Shown here: in pieces, positions 55,554 through 63,650 of the stretch | Layout of the letters: each line of letters starts with the position of its first letter | Numbering within the stretch: position 1 is the stretch's first letter | Assembly (NCBI RefSeq): GCF_027912515.1 | Contig: NZ_CP115464.1 | Location: 3,635,501-3,699,500 of the forward strand | DNA from: Brevundimonas sp. NIBR10 | GTDB lineage: Bacteria; Pseudomonadota; Alphaproteobacteria; Caulobacterales; Caulobacteraceae | Direction: 5' to 3' | Length of the DNA stretch: 64,000 nt | Notes under the pieces: generated by a model | Databases searched by the model: none | Told to the model about the DNA's origin: nothing | Seen by the model: only the letters and a program-made list of their open reading frames with translations | Position numbers and translations under genes: made by a program

Positions 55554-55919
55554 ATGGAAATGAAGCATGGCATCGAGGCCCTGGCGGCGCTCGCGCACGA
55601 GGGACGGCTGGCGATCTTTCGGGCGCTGGTGCGGGCCGGACCTGAAGGGCTGGCGGCGGGCCGGCTGGGCGAGGCGGTCGGGATGATGGGCAGCACCCTG
55701 TCCAACAATCTGGCCGTGCTGACGCGGGCGGGCCTGACGACGTCCAGCCGCGAGGGTCGGTCGATCATCTATGCCGCCGACTTCGGTCGGATGACCGACC
55801 TGATCGCCTTTCTGGTCGAGGACTGCTGCGAAGGCTCGCCCGACGTCTGTTCGCCGCTGGGCGTGGTGCTGGACAGGGTGAGCTGCTGTCCGCCGCAAGG
55901 CGCGGGGGCGCGGAACTGA
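55554..55919 (+). CDS. arsR: ArsR/SmtB family repressor with Cys-rich C-terminus
   Basis: A 121-residue winged-helix repressor of metalloid resistance. The N-terminal core EALAALAHEGRLAIFRALVRAGPEGLAAGRLGEAVGMMGSTLSNNLAVLTRAGL is an ArsR fold. Cysteines cluster near the C-terminus (CCEGSPDVC and a later CC), the pattern of repressors that bind As(III) there. Its stop overlaps the transporter start (TGATG). Context with ACR3 and arsC makes arsenic sensing likely. Confidence 0.92.
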   Translation: MEMKHGIEALAALAHEGRLAIFRALVRAGPEGLAAGRLGEAVGMMGSTLSNNLAVLTRAGLTTSSREGRSIIYAADFGRMTDLIAFLVEDCCEGSPDVCSPLGVVLDRVSCCPPQGAGARN

Positions 55920-56971
55920 TGTCGGTCTTCGAACGGTATCTGACCGTCTGGGTCATGCTTTGCATCGTGGTGGGAGTCGGCCTGGGGGCCCTGGCGCCCG
56001 ATGCCTTCGCGGCCCTGGGTCGGATGGAGGTCGCGTCGGTCAACCTGCCGGTCGCAATCCTCGTCTGGCTGATGATCATTCCCATGCTTTTGCGGGTCGA
56101 TTTCACCGCTTTGCGCGAGGTCGGTCAGCACTGGCGCGGCATCGGCGTCACCCTGTTCATCAACTGGGCGGTGAAGCCGTTCTCGATGGCGCTGCTGGCC
56201 TGGCTGTTCCTGGCGGTCCTGTTCCGCCCTCTCCTGCCCGCCGACGAGATCGAGAGCTATGTCGCTGGCCTGATCCTGCTGGCCGCCGCGCCCTGTACCG
56301 CCATGGTGTTCGTCTGGAGCAATCTGACGCGAGGCAGTGCCAACTTCACCCTGTCCCAGGTGGCGCTCAACGATGCCATCATGATCGTGGCCTTCGCGCC
56401 GATCGTCGGGCTGTTGCTGGGGTTGTCGGCCATCGTCGTGCCGTGGTCGACGCTGGGCCTGTCGGTGCTGCTCTATATCGTCGTGCCCGTGGTGATCGCC
56501 CAGGGCCTGAGGGCCATCCTGTTGCAGACCGAAGGCGGGCTGGAGCGGGCGTTGAAGGGGCTTCAGCCGCTGTCGCTGGTGGCCCTCCTGGCGACGCTGA
56601 TTCTGCTGTTCGGGTTCCAGGGCGAAAAGCTGCTGGCCCAGCCCCTGGTCATCGCCCTGCTGGCCGTGCCGATCCTGATCCAGGTCTATTTCAACGCCGG
56701 GCTGGCCTATCTGCTCAACCGGGCGACGGGCGAGCAGCATTGCGTGGCGGGGCCCTCGGCCCTGATCGGCGCGAGCAATTTCTTCGAACTGTCGGTGGCG
56801 GCGGCGATCAGCCTGTTCGGCATCGGATCGGGGGCCGCCCTGGCAACCGTGGTCGGGGTGCTGGTCGAGGTGCCGGTGATGCTGACCGTGGTCGCCATCG
56901 TGAACCGGTCAAAGGGTTGGTACGAGGCCGGCGCGGCGGTGCGGCGGGTCCATAACGGAGCGATACGATGA
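55919..56971 (+). CDS. ACR3 family arsenite efflux transporter
   Basis: A 350-residue membrane protein with about ten transmembrane helices. ACR3 features: PAIL-like NLPVAILVWLMIIPMLLRVDF, LAAAPCTAMVFVWSNLTRGSANFTL with the essential Cys, and a late FNAGLAYLL segment. It exports As(III) from the cytoplasm. It overlaps arsC by ATGA. Confidence 0.95.
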   Translation: MSVFERYLTVWVMLCIVVGVGLGALAPDAFAALGRMEVASVNLPVAILVWLMIIPMLLRVDFTALREVGQHWRGIGVTLFINWAVKPFSMALLAWLFLAVLFRPLLPADEIESYVAGLILLAAAPCTAMVFVWSNLTRGSANFTLSQVALNDAIMIVAFAPIVGLLLGLSAIVVPWSTLGLSVLLYIVVPVVIAQGLRAILLQTEGGLERALKGLQPLSLVALLATLILLFGFQGEKLLAQPLVIALLAVPILIQVYFNAGLAYLLNRATGEQHCVAGPSALIGASNFFELSVAAAISLFGIGSGAALATVVGVLVEVPVMLTVVAIVNRSKGWYEAGAAVRRVHNGAIR

Positions 56972-57366
56972 CGGTGACGATCTATCACAACCCCGACTGC
57001 GGGACGTCGCGCAACACCCTGGCCATGATCCGGGCGTCCGGGGATGAGCCGGTCGTTGTGGAGTATCTGAAGGTCGGCTGGACGCCGGAGCTCCTACGCT
57101 CGCTGGCGGACCGCGCGAGAGAGCCGCTGCGCGCCTGCATCCGCGACAAGGGAACACCGACGGCGGACCTGGGCCTGCGCGACGAAGGGGTCAGCGACGA
57201 CGCGATTCTGGAGGCGATGGTGGCCCACCCCGTAATCGTCAACCGGCCCATCGTGGCGACGGCCAAGGGGGTCAGGCTGTGTCGTCCGTCGGAACAGGTG
57301 TTCGACCTGCTCGACAATCCGGTACGGGGTTTCACCAAGGAAGACGGCGAACGCGTCCAGGCGTAG
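56968..57366 (+). CDS. arsC: Arsenate reductase (glutaredoxin-type)
   Basis: Reduces As(V) to As(III) for export by ACR3. The 132-residue product has HNPDCGTSRNTL with catalytic Cys11, and NRPIVATAKGVRLCRP with the oxyanion Arg residues. Last gene of the ars operon; 3 bp from a convergent gene. Confidence 0.95.
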   Translation: MTVTIYHNPDCGTSRNTLAMIRASGDEPVVVEYLKVGWTPELLRSLADRAREPLRACIRDKGTPTADLGLRDEGVSDDAILEAMVAHPVIVNRPIVATAKGVRLCRPSEQVFDLLDNPVRGFTKEDGERVQA

Positions 57367-57369
57367 GCG

Positions 57370-57621
57370 TCAGCGCCCGCCCGGCTTCTGCTCCAGGCCA
57401 TAGATGGCCTCGACCGTCTCCTCGGCCTTGGCGGCGATCAGGGTCTGGGCGTCGTAGAGGCCGCGGTTGTAGAAGGCGGGTCCCAGGTCGCGGGCGATGA
57501 AGGCGATCAGCATCTCGGCCGGCAGGACGCCGAGATCGGTCTCGAGCTCGTCGGCGAAATAGGCCTGGAGGCGACGGACCATGTCGCGCAGTTCTTCTTT
57601 CGAGAAGGCGATGGGTTTCAT
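57370..57621 (-). CDS. DUF2164 family protein
   Basis: An 83-residue soluble protein: MKPIAFSKEELRDMVRRLQAYFADELETDLGVLPAEMLIAFIARDLGPAFYNRGLYDAQ is the DUF2164 pattern. Function unknown. It is downstream of the ABC-F gene on the same strand, across a palindromic element. Confidence 0.9.
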   Translation of the reverse strand: MKPIAFSKEELRDMVRRLQAYFADELETDLGVLPAEMLIAFIARDLGPAFYNRGLYDAQTLIAAKAEETVEAIYGLEQKPGGR

Positions 57622-57655
57622 GAGGGGCTCCGCAGGCTGATCGTTGAGAGCGTGT

Positions 57656-57720
57656 CGCCCCCTCCATCACGGCGCAAGAGGCGCCGCGCCACCTCCCCAT
57701 GCTGCGCACGGGGAGGAGAA
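57656..57720. repeat. Palindromic interspersed element E (single arm)
   Basis: About 65 bp similar to the right arm of the element at 889-960 (CGCCCCCTCC, GCCGCGCCACCTCCCC), with internal palindromes GGCGC/GCGCC and CTCCCC/GGGGAG. It directly abuts the ABC-F stop codon. Confidence 0.7.
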
Positions 57721-57721
57721 G

Positions 57722-59623
57722 TCAGCTGACCTCGGCCAAGGCTTCCTCGGCGGCGATCCAGGCCTGTTCGGCGGCGTCGAGGTCGGACTGGGTCTTGGCG
57801 CGGGCGCGGGTCAGGCCTTCGAGGGCCTTGGGGTTCGAGAAGGCGGCGTTGGCCATGTCGTCGTCGATGCGGGCGATCTCTGCGGTCAGCTGGGCCATCC
57901 GCTCCTCGGCTTTCTTTACGCCGTGACGCAGGGTGGATGGTGACGGGCCCGACTTCTTGTCGTACTTCTTGCCCTTGTTGTTCTGCCCCCCACCCCCTTG
58001 AGAGGGCGCGGCGGCGGTCTCTTCCTTCTTGATCTGGCTGGGCTTGGCCGAGGCGGCCTTGGCGCGGTCGAGGACGAATTTGGCGTAGTCGTCCATGTCG
58101 CCGTCATAGGGTTTGACCGTGCCGTCCGCGGCGAGCCACAGCCGGTCGGCGACCATCTCCATCAACGACCGGTCGTGGGTGATCAGGATGACGGCGCCGG
58201 AATAGTCGTTCAGCGCATCCAGCAGGGCCCGGCGGCTGTCGATGTCCAGGTGGTTGGTCGGTTCGTCGAGGATCAGGACGTGGGGCGCGTCCATGGCCAC
58301 CATGTTCAGCAACAGGCGCGCGCGCTCGCCGCCGGACAGGCTGTCGACCGTGGTTTCCTGCTTCTCGTAGCCGAGACCGAACTGGGCCAGTTTGGAACGC
58401 CGGGCGGCTTCGGACCCGTCGGGCATGGCGCGGCGGATGATCTCCAGCGGGGTGTCGGTGGGGTCCATGGCCTCGATCTGGTGCTGGTGGAACCAGCCGA
58501 CGCGCATCTTCTTGTCGCGATGCAGTTCGCCTTCGGAGACCTTGAGGGCCCCGGCGATCATCTTGGCGAAGGTCGACTTGCCGGCGCCGTTGACGCCCAG
58601 CAGGCCGATGCGGTCGTCCAGGTCCATGCGAAGGTTCAGATTGCGCAGGATCGGCTTGCCGGTGTCATAGCCGACGTTGGCCCGCTCCAGCCGGATCAGC
58701 GGCGGCGCCAGCGGGCGCGGCGGGGACGGCAGGGTGAAGGGGGCGACGCGTTCCTCGATCGTCGTCGAGACCGGCTGCATCTTGGCCAGACGCTTCATGC
58801 GCGACTGGGCCTGGGCGGCCTTTGAGGCCTTGGCCTTGAAGCGGTCGACAAAGGCCTGGAGGTGGGCGCGTTCGGCGTCCTGCTTGGCCTTGGCCGACAG
58901 CTGCAGGCGTGCCTTCTCGGCGCGGGCCTGTTCAAACTGGTCGTAGTTGCCCGTGTAGAGGGTCAGATTGTGGTTCGCGAGGTGCAGGATGTGGGTGCAG
59001 ACCTCGTTCAGCATCTCGCGGTCGTGGGAGATGATCAGGGCGGTGTGCGGGTATTTCTTCAGCCGCGCTTCCAGCCACAGGGCCCCTTCCAGATCGAGAT
59101 AGTTGGTCGGTTCGTCGAGCAGCAGCATGTCCGGCTCGGCGAACAGGGCGGCGGCCAGGGCGACGCGCATCCGCCAGCCGCCCGAGAACTCCGACATCGG
59201 CCGCTGCTGGTTCTCCTGATCGAAGCCGAGGCCGACGAGGATTTCGGAGGCGCGCGCGGGCGCGGCGTCGGCGTCGATCTCGATCAGGCGCGACCAGATC
59301 TCGCCCATCTCCTCGGGCTCGGCGGTTTCGAGACGGCCCAGCAGGGTGTGACGCTCGACGTCGGCCTCGAGGATGGTGTCCAGCACGCTGACGGGGGTCG
59401 CCGGGTGTTCCTGATCGACCGAGCCGATGCGGGCGGTCTTGGGCAGGCTGATCTCGTCGCCGCCGGCCTGAAGCTCGCCCAGGATCAGTTTGAACAGGGT
59501 GGACTTGCCGATGCCGTTGCGGCCCACCAGCCCGACCTTGGAGCCCGGCGGCAGGCTGACGGAGGCGTCCACAAGGAATTTGCGGCCCCAGGCGTTGAAC
59601 GTCAGGTCGGTGATCTGGAGCAT
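57722..59623 (-). CDS. ABC-F family ATP-binding cassette protein
   Basis: A 633-residue cytosolic ATPase with two ABC domains and no membrane segments. First Walker A GRNGIGKST, second GVNGAGKST; signatures FSGGWRMRV and LSGGERARLL; DEPTNYLD and DEPTNHLD Walker B. A charged linker and C-terminal coiled coil are present (about 540-633). Family members act on ribosomes. Uup/YheS-like; exact subfamily uncertain. Confidence 0.95.
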   Translation of the reverse strand: MLQITDLTFNAWGRKFLVDASVSLPPGSKVGLVGRNGIGKSTLFKLILGELQAGGDEISLPKTARIGSVDQEHPATPVSVLDTILEADVERHTLLGRLETAEPEEMGEIWSRLIEIDADAAPARASEILVGLGFDQENQQRPMSEFSGGWRMRVALAAALFAEPDMLLLDEPTNYLDLEGALWLEARLKKYPHTALIISHDREMLNEVCTHILHLANHNLTLYTGNYDQFEQARAEKARLQLSAKAKQDAERAHLQAFVDRFKAKASKAAQAQSRMKRLAKMQPVSTTIEERVAPFTLPSPPRPLAPPLIRLERANVGYDTGKPILRNLNLRMDLDDRIGLLGVNGAGKSTFAKMIAGALKVSEGELHRDKKMRVGWFHQHQIEAMDPTDTPLEIIRRAMPDGSEAARRSKLAQFGLGYEKQETTVDSLSGGERARLLLNMVAMDAPHVLILDEPTNHLDIDSRRALLDALNDYSGAVILITHDRSLMEMVADRLWLAADGTVKPYDGDMDDYAKFVLDRAKAASAKPSQIKKEETAAAPSQGGGGQNNKGKKYDKKSGPSPSTLRHGVKKAEERMAQLTAEIARIDDDMANAAFSNPKALEGLTRARAKTQSDLDAAEQAWIAAEEALAEVS

Positions 59624-59648
59624 GGGAGGGGTACTTGACGTCTGAAGT

Positions 59649-59683
59649 GGTCAGTTCAATATGACCGGTCATGACACATGACC
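59649..59683. promoter_or_regulatory. Operator-like half-site array of the toxin-antitoxin operon
   Basis: Four alternating half-sites GGTCA (59649), TGACC (59662), GGTCA (59667) and TGACC (59679) span the antitoxin start. ATGACCGGTCAT is a perfect 12-bp palindrome covering the ATG. Phd antitoxins bind such repeats to repress their own operon. Confidence 0.65.
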
Positions 59684-59958
59684 AGATCACGGGCGAGGTC
59701 GTCATAACGGCCACGGAGTTCAAGGCCAAGTGCCTTGACCTGATCGATCGCGTCCAATCCGGCGCTCTGCGCAAGGTGACGATCACCAAAAGAGGCAAGG
59801 ACGCCGCCGTCGTCCGGCAGCCCGAATATTCGCCCGCCTTCGATCTTCGCAAGCTTCATGCGTCGATGAAGGGCAGGATGATCGCGCCGTCTGGCTTCGA
59901 CTTCACCGCTCCGATGGACATCGGGCCACTCGATGCGGAGCAGGGGATCATTGACTGA
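59671..59958 (+). CDS. Phd/YefM family antitoxin
   Basis: A 95-residue antitoxin. EVVITATEFKAKCLDLIDRVQSGALRKVTITKRGKDAAVVRQPE is the Phd/YefM DNA-binding fold; the C-terminal part (FDLRKLHASMKGRMIAPSGFDFTAPMDI) would wrap the toxin. It overlaps the PIN-domain toxin gene. Its start lies in the operator, suggesting tight autoregulation. Confidence 0.92.
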   Translation: MTHDQITGEVVITATEFKAKCLDLIDRVQSGALRKVTITKRGKDAAVVRQPEYSPAFDLRKLHASMKGRMIAPSGFDFTAPMDIGPLDAEQGIID

Positions 59959-60385
59959 TATCGACGTATCGGTCCTGCTCGATACCAATGCGCTGATCTA
60001 TCTGGCGAACGACATGCCATTTCGAGATGAGGCGATGCAGGCCCTGGCCAGCAGTGCCAATCAGCGACGCCTTTTCGTCTCACCGGTATCCGCGTGGGAA
60101 GTGGGCAACATCAGCAGGCCGTCCAACCGGCGACGAAGCATCGACTTCCTGCCGGATGCGACCATCTGGTTTCGCGACGTAATGACGGGGCTCGATGCCA
60201 GGCTAACCCCCCTGACGGTCGAGATCGGCATTGCTGCCGCCTACTTGCCGGATGGCTTGAACGCCGATCCGGCAGATCGCCTGCTCACGGCGACGGCGCG
60301 AGCGATAGGGGCGACCCTGATCACCAGAGATCGCGACATTCTGGCTTACGCAGCGCTCGGCCACGTCCGCGCGATCGCGTGCTGA
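59951..60385 (+). CDS. PIN-domain toxin (VapC-type ribonuclease)
   Basis: A PIN nuclease toxin paired with the Phd-type antitoxin. VSVLLDTNALIYLAN has the first acidic residue, SPVSAWEVGNI the Glu, DPADRLLTATARAIGATLITRDRDILAY the late Asp residues. The TTG at 59951 follows GGAGCAGGGG and overlaps the antitoxin by 8 bp; ATG 59933 would add six residues without a good ribosome site. It probably cleaves a specific RNA when free of antitoxin. Confidence 0.9.
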   Translation: MTDIDVSVLLDTNALIYLANDMPFRDEAMQALASSANQRRLFVSPVSAWEVGNISRPSNRRRSIDFLPDATIWFRDVMTGLDARLTPLTVEIGIAAAYLPDGLNADPADRLLTATARAIGATLITRDRDILAYAALGHVRAIAC

Positions 60386-60460
60386 TCTCTGCGGGTTGGA
60401 AAGCGCGGGGCCCGCGTCTATAAGCCCGCACCTTCCCATTCCAGAACAAGAAGTCTTCCC

Positions 60461-60880
60461 ATGACCGAACGCACCTTCTCGATCATCAAGCCCGATGCGA
60501 CCCGTCGCAACCTGACCGGCGCGATCAACGCCGTGATCGAACATGCCGGACTGCGCATCGTCGGCCAGCGCCGCATCAAGCTGACCGAGGCCCAGGCCAA
60601 GAAATTCTACGAAGTCCACGCCGAACGCCCCTTCTACGGTGAGTTGGTCAGCCAGATGATCGCCGAGCCGGTCGTGGTCCAGGTGCTGGAAGCCGAAGGC
60701 GCGGTCGCCAAGTATCGCGAAGTCATGGGCGCGACGAACCCCAAGGACGCCGCCGACGGCACGATCCGCAAGCTGTTCGCCCTGTCGATCGGCGAGAACT
60801 CGGTCCATGGTTCGGATAGCGACGAGAACGCCGCGATCGAGATCGCCCAGTTCTTCACGGACGCCGACATCGTCGGCTGA
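60461..60880 (+). CDS. ndk: Nucleoside diphosphate kinase
   Basis: Transfers gamma-phosphate between nucleotides via a phospho-histidine. The 139-residue product starts [20 protein letters not shown] and has the active-site [11 protein letters not shown]. It stands alone with a strong terminator. Confidence 0.98.
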   Translation: MTERTFSIIKPDATRRNLTGAINAVIEHAGLRIVGQRRIKLTEAQAKKFYEVHAERPFYGELVSQMIAEPVVVQVLEAEGAVAKYREVMGATNPKDAADGTIRKLFALSIGENSVHGSDSDENAAIEIAQFFTDADIVG

Positions 60881-60923
60881 TCACGTTCCGGATCGCGCCG
60901 CGACGGTGCGATAGCCGACATTC

Positions 60924-60960
60924 ACGGCCCGTCCCCGGAACCGGGGGCGGGCCGTTTCGT
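60924..60960 (+). terminator. Terminator of ndk
   Basis: Hairpin ACGGCCCG...CGGGCCGT with a nearly perfect GC stem, followed by TTTCGTT. It begins 43 bp after the ndk stop. Confidence 0.8.
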
Positions 60961-61005
60961 TGGGTCTGTACGCTTTCCTCCCCGAGCGAAACTGGAGATT
61001 CGACC

Positions 61006-61215
61006 ATGAAGACGATCCTCAAGATGGCCCCGCTCGTCGGCGCCGTGGCCCTGCTGGCCGCCTGCGGCACGACCATGGAACAGCGCGCCGCGACCGGCGC
61101 GATCGGCGGTGCCGTCGCCGGTCAGGTGATCGGTGGCGACACGAAGTCGACCGTCGTCGGCGGCGTGGCCGGCGCGGCTGTTGGCGCAGCAACCACTCCG
61201 CGTCGCCCGAACTAG
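61006..61215 (+). CDS. Glycine-zipper lipoprotein
   Basis: A 69-residue exported protein. The signal ends in LLAACG (lipobox). The rest is Gly/Ala-rich (AIGGAVAGQVIGGDTKSTVVGGVAGAAVGAATTP), a glycine-zipper hairpin typical of small outer-membrane or envelope lipoproteins. Function unknown. Confidence 0.85.
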   Translation: MKTILKMAPLVGAVALLAACGTTMEQRAATGAIGGAVAGQVIGGDTKSTVVGGVAGAAVGAATTPRRPN

Positions 61216-61237
61216 CAGCGGTCACGTCGAGAAAGAC

Positions 61238-61272
61238 AAAAGGCCCCGGGAGCGATCCCGGGGCCTTTCTTC
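61238..61272 (+). terminator. Terminator of the glycine-zipper gene
   Basis: Hairpin AAAGGCCCCGGG...CCCGGGGCCTTT followed by CTTCTT. It ends just before the convergent M13 gene and may serve both strands. Confidence 0.85.
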
Positions 61273-61323
61273 TTGGGTTCTCGGCCGGTCGGCCTGCTCT
61301 AGCCCAGGGACCTGGGGCTGGCC

Positions 61324-63387
61324 CTACCAGATCACCGCGCGGGCGGCGGGCGCGACATACTGTTCGTCGCCGGGCTTGACGCCGAAGGCTGCGTACCAGG
61401 CCTCGATGTTGCGGACCGGCACGGTGGCGCGGACGCTGGCGGGGGAGTGTGGGTCGCTGGCCAGTTGCTGTTGCAGAGCGGCGTCGCGGGCCTTCTCGCG
61501 CCAGACCTGGGCCCAGCCGAGAAAGACGCGCTGGTCGCCGGTGAAGCCGTCGATCACGGGTGCGGGCCGGCCGTTCAGCGACAGGTGATAGGCGTCCAGC
61601 GCCATCAGCAGCCCGCCCAGGTCGGCGATGTTCTCGCCCATGGTCAGGTCGCCGTTCACGGGAACGCCCGGCAGCGGGAAGGTCGCGTCATACTGGGCCC
61701 CCAGCACCTTCGCCCGGGCGTCGAACGCCGCGCCGTCGGCGGGCGTCCACCAGTCACGCAGGGTTCCGTCGCCGTCGACCTTGCGCCCCTGATCGTCGAA
61801 ACCGTGGGTGATCTCGTGGCCAATCACGGCACCGATGCCGCCATAGTTGACCGCCGGATCGGCGGCCGGGTGGAAGAACGGGGCCTGGAGGATGGCGGCC
61901 GGGAAGACGATCTCGTTGCGGGGCGGGTTGTAGTAGGCGTTGATCGTCTGGGGCGTCATGCCCCACTCCAGCGGGTTCACCGGCTTGCCCAGTTTCGACA
62001 GCTGGAAGGCCCATTCAAAGGCACCGGCGCGTTCGACGTTGCCGTACAGGTCGTCGGCGCGGATCGTCAGGCCGTCATAGCTGCGCCATTCGTCGGGATA
62101 GCCGACCTTAACCCCGAACCTGGACATCTTGTAGAGCGCCTGGGTCTTGGTATCGTCGCTCATCCATTCCAGGCGCTTGATCCGTTCGGTCATGGCGGCG
62201 CGCAGATTGCCGACCAGGGCTTCCATCGCGGTCTTGGACGAGGCGGGGAAGTGGCGGCGGACGTATTCCTTACCCAAGGCCTCGCCCAGCGAACCGTCGA
62301 CGGCGGCGACCGCCCGGTTCCAGCGCGGACGCTGGGCCGTCGTGCCGTTCAGCACCGTGCCGCGGAAGGCGAAACGGGCATCGACGAAGGCCTTGGACAG
62401 GGTCGGGGCGGCCTGATCGACCAGGTGGAAGGCCTGATAGGCGCGCAGGGTGTCGAGACTGGTGGCGGCGAAGATGCGCGCCAGTTCGGGCACGGCGGTG
62501 TTCTCGGTGACGACGGTGTGCGCGGCAGTCGGCAGGCCGGCGGCCCCGGCCCAGGCGGCCCAGTCGAAATCGGGGGCAGCGGCCGCGAGCTCACCCAAAG
62601 TCATGGGATTGTAGATCTTGTCGAGCTGACGCGTCTGGACATTGGTCCAGGATTTCTCGGCGACGGCGGTCTCGAAGGCGACGATGTCGGCGGCGGCCTT
62701 GGTCGGTTCAGGCCAGCCGATCATGGTCAGCATCTGGGCCACATAGGCCTGATAGGCGGCCTTCTTCTCGGCGAAGGCGGCCTCGAGATAATAGTCGCGG
62801 TCGGGCAGACCCAGGCCCGCCTGGCCGATATAGGCGCTGGAGGTGTCGGGATCCTTCAGGTCCTCGAACACGGCCAGGGCGAACAGGCTGGCACCAGGCC
62901 GGCCAAAGGTGGTGCCCATGTAGCGGGCGACGTCGGCGCGGCTCGTCAGGCCCCGGATGGCGGCGAGCTGGGGCTGGAGCGGCTGAACGCCCAGGGTCTC
63001 GACCCGGGCTTCGTTCATGTAGCTGGCGTAGAAGTCGCCGACGCGCTGGGCTTCGGGGGACGAAGACGGGTTGGCGGCGCTGTCCTCGATGATCGACTTC
63101 AGTTGCTGCTGGCTCTCGTCATACAGGACGTGGGCGACGCTCCAGGACGGGCGGTCGGCGGGGATGGTGGTCGCGTCCATCCAGCCGCCCGAGGCGTAGC
63201 GGCCGAAGTCCGCGCCCGGCGAAACCGAACGGTCCATGGTCGAGGGATCGAAGCCCCAGGCGCCGATGACAGCATGGGCCGGACGCGCGGTGGGCGACTG
63301 GGTGCCGGGCATTTCAGCCAGGGCGGGGACGGCGGCGACCAGGGCGAGAGCAGCCGTGGCGGCGAGAAGCAGGGAATTGCGGGTCAT
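61324..63387 (-). CDS. Secreted M13 family metallopeptidase (PepO/neprilysin-like)
   Basis: A 687-residue exported zinc endopeptidase. Signal ending AVPALAE; the catalytic HEITH (His524, Glu525, His528) and GENIADLGG (Glu585) are intact, as are NAYYNPPRNEIVFPAAIL and the C-terminal VPVRNIEAWYAAFGVKPGD. It cleaves oligopeptides in the periplasm or outside. No obvious partner in the window. Confidence 0.96.
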   Translation of the reverse strand: MTRNSLLLAATAALALVAAVPALAEMPGTQSPTARPAHAVIGAWGFDPSTMDRSVSPGADFGRYASGGWMDATTIPADRPSWSVAHVLYDESQQQLKSIIEDSAANPSSSPEAQRVGDFYASYMNEARVETLGVQPLQPQLAAIRGLTSRADVARYMGTTFGRPGASLFALAVFEDLKDPDTSSAYIGQAGLGLPDRDYYLEAAFAEKKAAYQAYVAQMLTMIGWPEPTKAAADIVAFETAVAEKSWTNVQTRQLDKIYNPMTLGELAAAAPDFDWAAWAGAAGLPTAAHTVVTENTAVPELARIFAATSLDTLRAYQAFHLVDQAAPTLSKAFVDARFAFRGTVLNGTTAQRPRWNRAVAAVDGSLGEALGKEYVRRHFPASSKTAMEALVGNLRAAMTERIKRLEWMSDDTKTQALYKMSRFGVKVGYPDEWRSYDGLTIRADDLYGNVERAGAFEWAFQLSKLGKPVNPLEWGMTPQTINAYYNPPRNEIVFPAAILQAPFFHPAADPAVNYGGIGAVIGHEITHGFDDQGRKVDGDGTLRDWWTPADGAAFDARAKVLGAQYDATFPLPGVPVNGDLTMGENIADLGGLLMALDAYHLSLNGRPAPVIDGFTGDQRVFLGWAQVWREKARDAALQQQLASDPHSPASVRATVPVRNIEAWYAAFGVKPGDEQYVAPAARAVIW

Positions 63388-63483
63388 GGAGCGCCTGTTG
63401 AAAGATCGGCGCGGAGACTGGTCCTGACAACGGCGTTTGTCGCCGGGAAATCCGCAAGATTACGAAAGTCTAATCCTTCAGCA

Positions 63484-63640
63484 TCTTCTCCCGCGCAGCG
63501 GGGGAAGTGTCGCGTCGATCGCGAAGCGATCCAGCGACGATGGGGGTCGTGTGACGCAGAGCGTAGAAGGAGGACTACCCCCATCGAGCCTGGTTTGCTT
63601 CGCAAGCGCCGGCCCACTTCCCCCGCTGCGCGGGAGAAGA
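63484..63640. repeat. Palindromic interspersed element B
   Basis: A 157-bp element bounded by perfect 26-bp inverted repeats (63484-63509 and 63615-63640) with inner palindromes such as GATCGC-GAA-GCGATC. The 26-mer recurs at 6290-6315. Confidence 0.9.
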
Positions 63641-63650
63641 AGGCAAGGCG

